Positions 24,166 to 31,573 of a stretch of DNA of 64,000 nucleotides are shown here, piece after piece. The number at the start of each line of letters is the position of its first letter. Position 1 is the first letter of the stretch. The notes beneath the pieces were generated by a model. It saw nothing but the letters and a program-made list of their open reading frames with translations. It was not told where the DNA came from and ran no database searches. This DNA is from Mycolicibacterium neoaurum (lineage in GTDB: Bacteria; Actinomycetota; Actinomycetes; Mycobacteriales; Mycobacteriaceae): positions 2,666,001-2,730,000 of the forward strand of contig NZ_JAQIIX010000002.1 in the NCBI RefSeq assembly GCF_036946495.1, written 5' to 3'. The position numbers and the translations under genes are program-made.

Positions 24166-25476
24166 ATGAGCAGCACCGTGTCGTCCGTTTCGGCGTCGGC
24201 TGCGTTGTTCGCCGATGCCTCCTCGGTGATCCCCGGCGGGGTGAATTCACCGGTGCGCGCGTTCAGCGCCGTCGGCGGCACGCCCCGCTTCATCACCAGC
24301 GCCGGTGGCTACTGGCTGACCGATGCCGATGGCAATCGGTACGTCGACCTGGTGTGTTCGTGGGGCCCGATGATTCTCGGTCATGCCCGCCCCGAGGTCG
24401 TCGAGGCCGTACAGCGGGTCGCCGCCGACGGACTGTCCTTCGGCGCGCCCACCCCCGCCGAGACCGAGCTGGCCCGCGAGATCATCGACCGGGTCGCCCC
24501 GGTCGAGCGGATCCGCTTCGTCAACTCCGGTACCGAGGCGACGATGAGCGCCATCCGGTTGGCCCGCGGTTTCACCGGCAGGCCCAAGATCGTCAAGTTC
24601 TCCGGTTGCTACCACGGTCACAGCGATGCGCTGCTTGCCGACGCCGGGTCCGGGGTGGCCACGCTGGGGTTGCCGTCCTCGCCGGGGGTCACCGGTGCGG
24701 CCGCCGCCGACACCATCGTGCTGCCCTATAACGATGTCGCCGCCGTCGAAGAGGTCTTCGCCGCCCACGGCGAACAGATCGCCTGCGTCATCACCGAGGC
24801 CAGCCCGGGCAACATGGGCACCGTCGCACCGCTGCCCGGCTACAACGCGGCACTGCGCAGGATCACCGCTGAGCACGAGGCCCTGCTGATCTCCGACGAG
24901 GTGATGACCGGCTTCCGGGTCAGCCGCGCGGGTTGGTACGGCCTGGATCCGGTGGACGCCGATCTCTTCACCTTCGGCAAGGTCATGAGCGGCGGGCTGC
25001 CTGCGGCCGCGTTCGGTGGCCGCGCCGAGGTCATGGAACGCCTCGCCCCGCTCGGCCCGGTGTACCAGGCGGGCACGCTGTCGGGGAACCCCGTCGCGAT
25101 GGCCGCCGGATTGGCCACCCTGCGGGCCGCCGACGACACCGTCTACCAGACCCTCGACGCGCATGCCGACCGGTTGCACGCGCTGATCAACACCGCGTTG
25201 ACCGAAGCTTCGGTGGCACACACCATCTCGCGGGCAGGGAACTTCCTCACGGTGTTCTTCGGTGAGGAACAGCCGACGAACTTCGCCACCGCCAAGGCCA
25301 CCGAGACCTGGCGCTACCCGGCCTTCTTTCACGCCCTGCTCGACGCCGGCATCTACCCGCCGTGCAGCGCCTTCGAAACCTGGTTCGTATCAACGGCTTT
25401 GGACGAGACAGCCTTCGAAAGGATCGCCGAGGCGCTGCCGCATGCCGCCCGTGCCGCCGCCGAGGCCACCCAGTGA
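24166..25476 (+). CDS. hemL: Glutamate-1-semialdehyde 2,1-aminomutase
   Basis: PLP enzyme (436 aa) converting glutamate-1-semialdehyde into 5-aminolevulinate, the step after HemA. The N-terminus ASSVIPGGVNSPVRAF, the FVNSGTEATMSAIRLARGFT segment and the Schiff-base Lys in TFGKVMSGGLPAAAFGG are diagnostic. ATG at 24166, preceded by GGAAGG. Its end overlaps the phosphatase gene by GTGA. It begins a run that continues into cytochrome c maturation genes. Confidence 0.96.
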   Translation: MSSTVSSVSASAALFADASSVIPGGVNSPVRAFSAVGGTPRFITSAGGYWLTDADGNRYVDLVCSWGPMILGHARPEVVEAVQRVAADGLSFGAPTPAETELAREIIDRVAPVERIRFVNSGTEATMSAIRLARGFTGRPKIVKFSGCYHGHSDALLADAGSGVATLGLPSSPGVTGAAAADTIVLPYNDVAAVEEVFAAHGEQIACVITEASPGNMGTVAPLPGYNAALRRITAEHEALLISDEVMTGFRVSRAGWYGLDPVDADLFTFGKVMSGGLPAAAFGGRAEVMERLAPLGPVYQAGTLSGNPVAMAAGLATLRAADDTVYQTLDAHADRLHALINTALTEASVAHTISRAGNFLTVFFGEEQPTNFATAKATETWRYPAFFHALLDAGIYPPCSAFETWFVSTALDETAFERIAEALPHAARAAAEATQ

Positions 25477-26090
25477 CCCCAGTCCGAACCACCGTGCACG
25501 TGATGCGCCACGGTGAGGTGCACAACCCGGAAAAGGTGCTCTACGGCCGGCTGCCCGGGTACAACCTGTCCGAGCGTGGCAAGCTGCAGGCGCAAGCCGC
25601 CGCGGACTGGCTTGCCGCCCACGACATCACCTATGTGGTGGCATCGCCGCTGGAGCGCGCGCAGCAGACCGCGGCTCCGATCGCGGCCTCGCACGGGCTG
25701 GACATCGACACCGACGATGACCTGATCGAATCCTGGAACGATTTCGAGGGCAAGCGGGTGGCCCCCGGTGATGGCGCGCTGCGCGACCCACGCAACTGGC
25801 CGCGGCTGCGCAATCCCCGCAAGCCGTCCTGGGGTGAACCGTATGACGAAATCGCCCCGCGGATGACCGCGGCGATGCACAGGGCACGCGTCAAAGCCGA
25901 AGGCCACGAGGCGGTATGCGTCAGCCACCAGCTGCCGGTGGAGACACTGCGTCGAGCCATGACCGGACGTTCGTTGGCACACCTGCCGTTACCGCACAGT
26001 CGGTTGTGCAACCTGTCGTCCATCACCTCGTTCACCTTTGACGACGACCGTCTCATCCGGTGGAGTTACACGGAGCCCTGGGGAATCTAG
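25473..26090 (+). CDS. Histidine phosphatase-family protein (Rv0525-like)
   Basis: Phosphoglycerate-mutase-like phosphatase (205 aa). The RHG motif is VHVMRHGEVHNPEKVLYGRLP, and the second conserved part AVCVSHQLPVETLRRAM supplies the other His. Specificity is unknown; members act on phospho-sugars, nucleotides or proteins. GTG start at 25473 overlaps hemL, and the TAG shares a base with the GTG of the thioredoxin-like gene. Conserved in this position in mycobacteria. Confidence 0.8.
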   Translation: MTPVRTTVHVMRHGEVHNPEKVLYGRLPGYNLSERGKLQAQAAADWLAAHDITYVVASPLERAQQTAAPIAASHGLDIDTDDDLIESWNDFEGKRVAPGDGALRDPRNWPRLRNPRKPSWGEPYDEIAPRMTAAMHRARVKAEGHEAVCVSHQLPVETLRRAMTGRSLAHLPLPHSRLCNLSSITSFTFDDDRLIRWSYTEPWGI

Positions 26091-26671
26091 TGAAGTGGTT
26101 GGCCGCGCTCGCGGTGCTGATGGTGGTGCTCACCGGTTGCGCGACCGGTGACGACGCCGTCGCCCAGGGCGGCACCTTCGAATTCGTCGCCCCGGGCGGC
26201 AAAACCGACATCTTCTACGATCCGCCCGAATCGAGAGGCACTCCGGGCAAGCTCACCGGACCGGATCTGATGGATCCCGACAAGACGCTCTCGCTGGCGG
26301 ATTTCGCGGGCAAGGTCGTCGTGATCAACATCTGGGGCCAGTGGTGCGGTCCGTGCCGGTCGGAGATGCCACATCTGCAGCAGGTGTACGAGGCCACCCG
26401 GGACCGGGGTGTGCAATTCCTCGGCATCGACGTGCGGGACAACAACCGCACCGCCGCAGTCGATTTCGTCACCGACCGCAATATCACCTTCCCGTCGATC
26501 TACGACCCATCGATGCGCACCATGATCGCCTTCGGCGGTAAGTACCCGACCACGGTCATACCCTCGACGCTGGTGTTGGACCGTCAGCATCGGGTCGCCG
26601 CGGTGTTCCTGCGCGAGCTGCTGGACACCGATCTGCAGCCGGTCGTCGAGCGGTTGGCTGCAGAGAATTGA
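26090..26671 (+). CDS. TlpA/ResA-like thioredoxin lipoprotein (Rv0526-like)
   Basis: Exported thiol-disulfide protein (193 aa). The N-terminal signal peptide ends in a lipobox-like VVLTGCATG with Cys near residue 18. The thioredoxin domain has VVVINIWGQWCGPCRSEMPH (CxxC) and a cis-Pro region near PTTVIPSTLV. It probably keeps apocytochrome c haem-binding cysteines reduced, working with CcdA, ResB and CcsB downstream. GTG start at 26090 gives MKWLAALAVL. It overlaps the ccdA TTG start. Confidence 0.88.
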   Translation: MKWLAALAVLMVVLTGCATGDDAVAQGGTFEFVAPGGKTDIFYDPPESRGTPGKLTGPDLMDPDKTLSLADFAGKVVVINIWGQWCGPCRSEMPHLQQVYEATRDRGVQFLGIDVRDNNRTAAVDFVTDRNITFPSIYDPSMRTMIAFGGKYPTTVIPSTLVLDRQHRVAAVFLRELLDTDLQPVVERLAAEN

Positions 26672-27399
26672 CCGAGCTGATCACCGGCGGCCCGCTGCTG
26701 CTGGCAGTCGGGCTGAGCCTGCTGGCCGGTCTGGTGTCCTTCGCCTCGCCATGTGTGGTGCCCCTGGTGCCCGGTTATCTGTCCTATCTCGCCGCCATAT
26801 CCGGGGGGCCGGGCCGCTGGCGGGTTGCCGGTGCGGCTGGACTGTTCGTCGCAGGTTTCACGGCGGTGTTCCTGCTCGGCAGCGTCGCGGTGCTCGGAAT
26901 GACGACGGCGCTGATCACCAATCAGGAACTGCTGCAACGCATCGGCGGTGTCGTCACGATAGCGATGGGTCTGGTGTTCATCGGCTTCGTCCCCGCACTG
27001 CAGCGCGATACCCGGTTCGCGCCGCGGCAGCTTTCGACCCTGGGTGGGGCGCCGCTACTGGGCGCGGTATTCGCCCTGGGCTGGACGCCGTGCCTCGGCC
27101 CGACCTTGACCGCGGTGATCGCGGTGTCCTCGGCCACCGAGGGATCCGCGGTGGCCCGGGGTATCACGTTGGTGATCGCGTACTGCCTCGGACTCGGACT
27201 GCCGTTCGTCCTGTTGGCATTCGGGTCGGCGCGGGCGGTGCGCGGGCTCGGCTGGTTGCGCGAGCACACCCGCGGCATCCAGATCTTCGGTGGTGTGCTC
27301 ATGATCGGCGTCGGGGTAGCGCTGGTCACCGGATTGTGGGGTGATTTCGTCGCCTGGGTGCGCGACGCATTCGTCAGCGATGTGAGGTTGCCGATATGA
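26668..27399 (+). CDS. ccdA: Cytochrome c biogenesis protein CcdA
   Basis: Polytopic membrane protein (243 aa) that passes electrons from cytosolic thioredoxin to the outside thiol-disulfide protein. Redox cysteines are in FASPCVVPLVPGYLSY and GWTPCLGPTLTAVIA. Six hydrophobic helices are apparent. It uses a TTG start at 26668, overlapping the TlpA-like gene by four bases, and overlaps the resB start (ATGA). Part of system II cytochrome c maturation. Confidence 0.92.
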   Translation: MTELITGGPLLLAVGLSLLAGLVSFASPCVVPLVPGYLSYLAAISGGPGRWRVAGAAGLFVAGFTAVFLLGSVAVLGMTTALITNQELLQRIGGVVTIAMGLVFIGFVPALQRDTRFAPRQLSTLGGAPLLGAVFALGWTPCLGPTLTAVIAVSSATEGSAVARGITLVIAYCLGLGLPFVLLAFGSARAVRGLGWLREHTRGIQIFGGVLMIGVGVALVTGLWGDFVAWVRDAFVSDVRLPI

Positions 27400-28952
27400 G
27401 AGTCCTCCAGCCCATCTGGGCGCTGTTCCGAAATACCTGGCGCACGCTGACCTCGATGGGCACGGCGCTGGTGCTGCTGTTCCTGTTGGCCCTGGGCGCC
27501 ATCCCCGGCGCGCTGCTACCCCAGCGCAGCCTCAACGCAGGCAAGGTCGACGAGTATCTGGCCGATCACCCGACACTCGGGCCGTGGCTGGACCGGGTGC
27601 AGGCCTTCGACGTCTTCTCCAGCTTCTGGTTCACCTCGATCTACGTCCTGCTGTTCGTCTCTCTGGTGGGTTGTCTCACCCCGCGGATGCTCGAACACGT
27701 GCGCAGTCTGCGCGCGGTGCCGGTGCCCGCCCCGCGCAACCTGAGCCGGTTGCCCAAACACCACGAAGCCGATATCGAAGCGGACGCAAGCCAATTGGCC
27801 GCGCAGATCGACGAGCGGTTGAAGGGCTGGCGGCGCACCACCCGGACGACCGAGGGCGGCGTGACCGAAGTATCGGCCGAGAAGGGGTATCTGCGCGAGT
27901 TCGGAAACATCGTCTTCCACTTCTCGCTGCTCGGTCTGCTGGTCGCCATCGCCGCGGGCAAGCTGTTCGGCTACGAGGGCAATGTCATCGTCATCGCCAA
28001 CGGCGGACCCGGGTTCTGCTCGGCGTCGCCCGCGGCATTCGACTCGTTCCGGGCGGGCAACACCGTCGACGGCACCTCGCTGTACCCGATCTGCGTCAAG
28101 GTCAACGACTTCGATGCCGATTACCTGCCAAGCGGGCAGGCGGTCAGCTTCGCCGCCAATATCGAATACCAGGCCGGCGAAGACCTGCAGAACGACGTGT
28201 GGAACGACTATCGACTCGAGGTCAACCATCCGCTGCGCATCGCCGGGGACCGCATCTACCTGCAGGGCCACGGGTACGCACCGACCTTCACCGTCACCTT
28301 CCCGGACGGCCAGACCCGCACCAACACCGTGCAGTTCCGGCCCGACGATCCGCTGACGCTGTTGTCCTCCGGTGTGGTCCGCGTCGACCCGCCGGCGGGC
28401 ACCTATCCCGACCCCGACGAACGTCGTAAACACCAGATCGCCATCCAGGGCCTTTTCGCGCCGACGGAGTTCCTGCACGGCACTCTGCTGTCGTCGAGCT
28501 TCCCGGCGCTGAACAAGCCCGCGGTGGCCGTCGACATCTACCGCGGTGACGCCGGGCTGGACACCGGGAGACCCCAGTCCATCTTCGATCTGGACCCCCG
28601 CCTGATCGGCCAGGGGCGTCTGAACAAGGAAGCCAGGGTCAACCTCACCGTCGGCCAGGAAACCCGATTGAGCGACGGGACCACCGTCCGATTCGACGGC
28701 GCGGTGCCGTTCATCAACCTGCAGGTGTCCCACGACCCCGCCCAGGTGTGGGTGCTGGTGTTCGCGCTGACCATGATGGGCGGGCTGCTGGTGTCGCTGG
28801 TGGTGCGGCGGCGCCGCGTCTGGGTTCGAATTACCCCCACATCGGCGGGTACCGTGAGCGTCGAGCTGGGTGGACTTGCCCGCACCGACAACTCCGGATG
28901 GGGCGACGAGTTCGAGAAGCTGACCGACCGGCTGCTCGCAGTAAAGGAATGA
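27396..28952 (+). CDS. resB: Cytochrome c biogenesis protein ResB/Ccs1
   Basis: ResB-family membrane protein (518 aa) of the system II heme delivery complex. N-terminal helices begin with FRNTWRTLTSMGTALVLLFLL, an extended outside domain lies between about 215 and 440, and a final helix (VWVLVFALTMMGGLLVSLVV) follows. The sequence LREFGNIVFHFSLLGLLVAIA carries the conserved transmembrane histidine expected for heme handling. It overlaps ccdA and lies four bases before ccsB. Confidence 0.92.
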   Translation: MRVLQPIWALFRNTWRTLTSMGTALVLLFLLALGAIPGALLPQRSLNAGKVDEYLADHPTLGPWLDRVQAFDVFSSFWFTSIYVLLFVSLVGCLTPRMLEHVRSLRAVPVPAPRNLSRLPKHHEADIEADASQLAAQIDERLKGWRRTTRTTEGGVTEVSAEKGYLREFGNIVFHFSLLGLLVAIAAGKLFGYEGNVIVIANGGPGFCSASPAAFDSFRAGNTVDGTSLYPICVKVNDFDADYLPSGQAVSFAANIEYQAGEDLQNDVWNDYRLEVNHPLRIAGDRIYLQGHGYAPTFTVTFPDGQTRTNTVQFRPDDPLTLLSSGVVRVDPPAGTYPDPDERRKHQIAIQGLFAPTEFLHGTLLSSSFPALNKPAVAVDIYRGDAGLDTGRPQSIFDLDPRLIGQGRLNKEARVNLTVGQETRLSDGTTVRFDGAVPFINLQVSHDPAQVWVLVFALTMMGGLLVSLVVRRRRVWVRITPTSAGTVSVELGGLARTDNSGWGDEFEKLTDRLLAVKE

Positions 28953-28956
28953 ACAC

Positions 28957-29943
28957 GTGAACAGCACCGACATCGACCTGGGCCTGGCCCGCTATTCGGA
29001 CTGGGCGTTCACCTCGTCGGTGGTGGTGCTGACGCTCGCACTGTTGCTGCTGGCCGTCGAACTCGCCTACTCCCGCAGCCGCAAGGTCGAGGCGCGGGAA
29101 CTGGTGGGTGCCGCCGGTGGGCCCGCCATCACAGTCGACGCAACCAGCGACACACCGGGCCGCGTCGTGGAGGCGCCGGTCCGTTCGGCCGATGAGCGCA
29201 TCGGCCGTGCCGGGGTGGCGCTCAGCTATGCGGGCATCGTCCTGCTGGCGACCTGCATCGTGCTGCGCGGCCTGTCCACGGCGCGCGTGCCGTGGGGCAA
29301 CATGTACGAGTTCATCAACCTGACCTGCTTCTCCGGCCTGGTCGCCGCCGCGGTGGTGCTGCGCAAGCCGCAGTACCGGGTGTTGTGGGTCTTCGTGCTG
29401 GCGCCCACCCTGATCCTGCTGACGGTGTCGGGGAAGTGGCTCTACACCCATGCCGCGCCGGTGATGCCCGCACTGCAGTCCTATTGGCTTCCCATCCACG
29501 TTTCGGTGGTGAGCCTGGGATCCGGGGTGTTCCTGGTGGCCGGCGTCGCGAGCCTGCTGTTCCTGCTCAAGATGTCACCGCTGGCCGAGAAGAACAACGG
29601 ACTCGGCCGCATCATCGAGAAGCTGCCCGATGCCCAACTGCTCGACCGCATCGCCTACCGCACCACCATCTTCGCCTTCCCGGTCTTCGGGTTCGGCGTC
29701 ATCTTCGGCGCCATCTGGGCCGAGGAGGCGTGGGGCAGGTACTGGGGTTGGGACCCCAAGGAGACGGTGTCGTTCATCGCCTGGGTCGTCTATGCCGCGT
29801 ATCTGCACGCTCGGTCGACCGCGGGCTGGCGGGACAAAAAGGCGGCGTGGATCAACGTCGTCGGCTTCGTGGCGATGGTGTTCAACCTGTTCTTCATCAA
29901 TCTGGTGACCGTGGGTCTGCACTCGTATGCGGGGGTGGGCTGA
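28957..29943 (+). CDS. ccsB: Cytochrome c biogenesis protein CcsB/CcsA
   Basis: Heme-handling membrane protein (328 aa). The WWD-type signature EEAWGRYWGWDPKETVSFIAW is present at about residues 250-270, with conserved histidines in SYWLPIHVSVVSLGS and YLHARST. About eight helices can be seen. GTG start at 28957. With ResB it exports heme and ligates it to apocytochrome c on the outer face of the membrane. Same order as Rv0526-Rv0529. Confidence 0.94.
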   Translation: MNSTDIDLGLARYSDWAFTSSVVVLTLALLLLAVELAYSRSRKVEARELVGAAGGPAITVDATSDTPGRVVEAPVRSADERIGRAGVALSYAGIVLLATCIVLRGLSTARVPWGNMYEFINLTCFSGLVAAAVVLRKPQYRVLWVFVLAPTLILLTVSGKWLYTHAAPVMPALQSYWLPIHVSVVSLGSGVFLVAGVASLLFLLKMSPLAEKNNGLGRIIEKLPDAQLLDRIAYRTTIFAFPVFGFGVIFGAIWAEEAWGRYWGWDPKETVSFIAWVVYAAYLHARSTAGWRDKKAAWINVVGFVAMVFNLFFINLVTVGLHSYAGVG

Positions 29944-29946
29944 CCG

Positions 29947-31035
29947 GTGTCGTTCGGCGGCGAACAGCAACACGTGAGCTTCCGTGATCAGCAGCGCTTT
30001 GTCGATCCGGCGCAGGAGGTGCCGCCGGAGTGGACGGCGCCGACCCCGCCGCGCGGCTTCCCCGCGCTGACGCAGGAGCTGCCCCCGCAGACCAGCCCGG
30101 TGCCGTTGCCCGCCCCGTATCTGGACCTGTCCACCGTCGCGTTGCTCGGCAGGCCCGAACAGGCGCCGACCCGCGGCTGGCGGCGCTGGGTGTATCTCGC
30201 GTCGTTCAAGCTCATCAACCCCGGTGAGAGCCCCAAGGTGACCGATCAGCTGGCGCTACGCGAGCAGGCCGCCCGTCCGCTGCGCGGCTGCTACCGCATC
30301 GCGGTGCTGTCGCAGAAGGGCGGTGTCGGCAAGACCACCGTCACGGCCACGCTGGGCGCCACCTTCGCCTCGACCCGCGGTGACCGGGTGATCGCGGTGG
30401 ATGCCAATCCCGATCGCGGCACGCTCAGCCAGAAGGTGCCCCTGGAAACCCCGGCGACCGTGCGCCACCTGCTGCGCGACGCGGAGGGGATCGCCAGCTA
30501 CAGCGATGTCCGGCGCTATACCTCGCAGGGTGCCAGCCGGCTGGAAGTGCTTGCCTCAGAATCGGATCCGGCCGTCTCCGAGGCCTTCAGTCAGGAGGAT
30601 TACACCCGGACCGTCGATCTGCTGGAGCGGTATTACAGCCTGGTGCTCACCGACTGCGGCACCGGCATGTTGCATTCGGCGATGGCCGCGGTGTTGTCGA
30701 AGGCCGATGTGTTGATCGTGGTCAGTTCCGGGTCGGTGGACGGTGCACGGTCGGCGTCGGCAACGCTGGACTGGCTGGACGCGCATGGTCATCAAGATCT
30801 GGTGCGCGGTGCCATCGCCGTGGTCAACGGGGTGCGCCCGCGCTCGGGCAAGGTGGACCTGGAGAAGGTCGTCGATCATTTCGCCCGGCGGTGCCGAGCG
30901 GTGCAGCAGGTGCCCTTCGACCCGCATCTGGAGGAGGGCGCGGAGATCACGCTGGAGAGGCTGAAGCCGCAGACGCGTGAGGCGCTCTTACGGCTGGCAG
31001 CGGTGGTCGCCTCCGGGTTCCCCGGGCCTGCCTAG
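29947..31035 (+). CDS. MinD/ParA-like ATPase with Pro-rich N-terminus (Rv0530-like)
   Basis: P-loop ATPase (362 aa) with the deviant Walker A motif SQKGGVGKTTVTATL at about residue 123 and the Walker B-like LVLTDCGTGM. Residues 1-100 are Pro/Gln-rich and probably disordered, similar in layout to ESX-associated MinD-like proteins such as EspI, but no ESX genes are nearby. GTG start at 29947 is assumed; a GTG at 29974 is an alternative. Partner and role unknown. It overlaps the convergent Rv0530A-like gene by four bases. Confidence 0.8.
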   Translation: MSFGGEQQHVSFRDQQRFVDPAQEVPPEWTAPTPPRGFPALTQELPPQTSPVPLPAPYLDLSTVALLGRPEQAPTRGWRRWVYLASFKLINPGESPKVTDQLALREQAARPLRGCYRIAVLSQKGGVGKTTVTATLGATFASTRGDRVIAVDANPDRGTLSQKVPLETPATVRHLLRDAEGIASYSDVRRYTSQGASRLEVLASESDPAVSEAFSQEDYTRTVDLLERYYSLVLTDCGTGMLHSAMAAVLSKADVLIVVSSGSVDGARSASATLDWLDAHGHQDLVRGAIAVVNGVRPRSGKVDLEKVVDHFARRCRAVQQVPFDPHLEEGAEITLERLKPQTREALLRLAAVVASGFPGPA

Positions 31036-31193
31036 CTGCGTGGGTTGTCGCCGGGGTTGATCCGACGCAGAAAATCGGGATCGTCATCGGGCCCGATCAC
31101 GCGGGGGCGCGGGCGGTTTGCCGACGCGCGCAACAGGCGCCATGTCACAAGGGCTAGCCCGGTCACTACCAGGACCAGGAGTAAGTACTGCAA
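31032..31193 (-). CDS. 53-residue single-helix membrane protein (Rv0530A-like)
   Basis: Small protein starting at a TTG (31193) with a near-perfect ribosome site AAGGAGG six bases upstream (31206-31200). One membrane helix, QYLLLVLVVTGLALVTWRLL, is followed by a basic and acidic cytosolic tail (RPRPRVIGPDDDPDFLRRIN). It matches the size and place of Rv0530A. It lies divergent to the DUF4229 gene. Function unknown. Confidence 0.78.
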   Translation of the reverse strand: MQYLLLVLVVTGLALVTWRLLRASANRPRPRVIGPDDDPDFLRRINPGDNPRS

Positions 31194-31243
31194 CGAAAAC
31201 CTCCTTACTCCGAATATACGCGCCCGCTCGGTAGGCTCGGGCC

Positions 31244-31543
31244 GTGTCTGATTCTCGGCCGGGTACCCGGATGCTGCGTGACGTCGGAGCCTATCTTCTG
31301 GCGCGGTTGGCCTTGGCGGCCGTGCTGACCGCGGTGATCCTGGGCGCGGGACATCTGGTCGGGCTGCGCGAGTTCCCCATCGTCGTGGCGGTGCTGTTCG
31401 CGATCGTGCTGGCGTTGCCCTTGGGTATCTGGGTGTTCGCACCCTTGCGCCGCCGGGCCACGCTGAGCATCGCCGAATTCGACGAGCAACGGCGCCGCGA
31501 CAAGGAGACGCTGCAGGCCCGGTTGCGCGGTGAGGACATCTGA
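31244..31543 (+). CDS. DUF4229 membrane protein (Rv0531-like)
   Basis: A 99-aa protein with two helices, YLLARLALAAVLTAVILGAG and FPIVVAVLFAIVLALPLGIWV, and a charged C-terminus IAEFDEQRRRDKETLQARLRGED. This is the DUF4229 layout. GTG start at 31244. The stop overlaps the first bases of a 29-bp element repeated at 34557. Function unknown. Confidence 0.72.
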   Translation: MSDSRPGTRMLRDVGAYLLARLALAAVLTAVILGAGHLVGLREFPIVVAVLFAIVLALPLGIWVFAPLRRRATLSIAEFDEQRRRDKETLQARLRGEDI

Positions 31544-31570
31544 CTTGACTGTGCCGTAGCGGCCGGGTGT
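31542..31570 (+). repeat. 29-bp upstream element, copy A
   Basis: Begins GACTTGACTGTGCCGT and ends GTGT, three bases before the ATG of the S9 peptidase gene at 31574. It matches copy B (34557-34585) at 25 of 29 positions with no gap; the first 16 bases are identical. TTGACT would suit a -35 box, but no good -10 follows, so its role is open. Confidence 0.7.
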
Positions 31571-31573
31571 TGC

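Noticed and set aside
27516..28973. A 485-codon minus-strand frame opposite resB
   Set aside because: Antisense shadow; resB has full family motifs and correct coupling to ccdA and ccsB.
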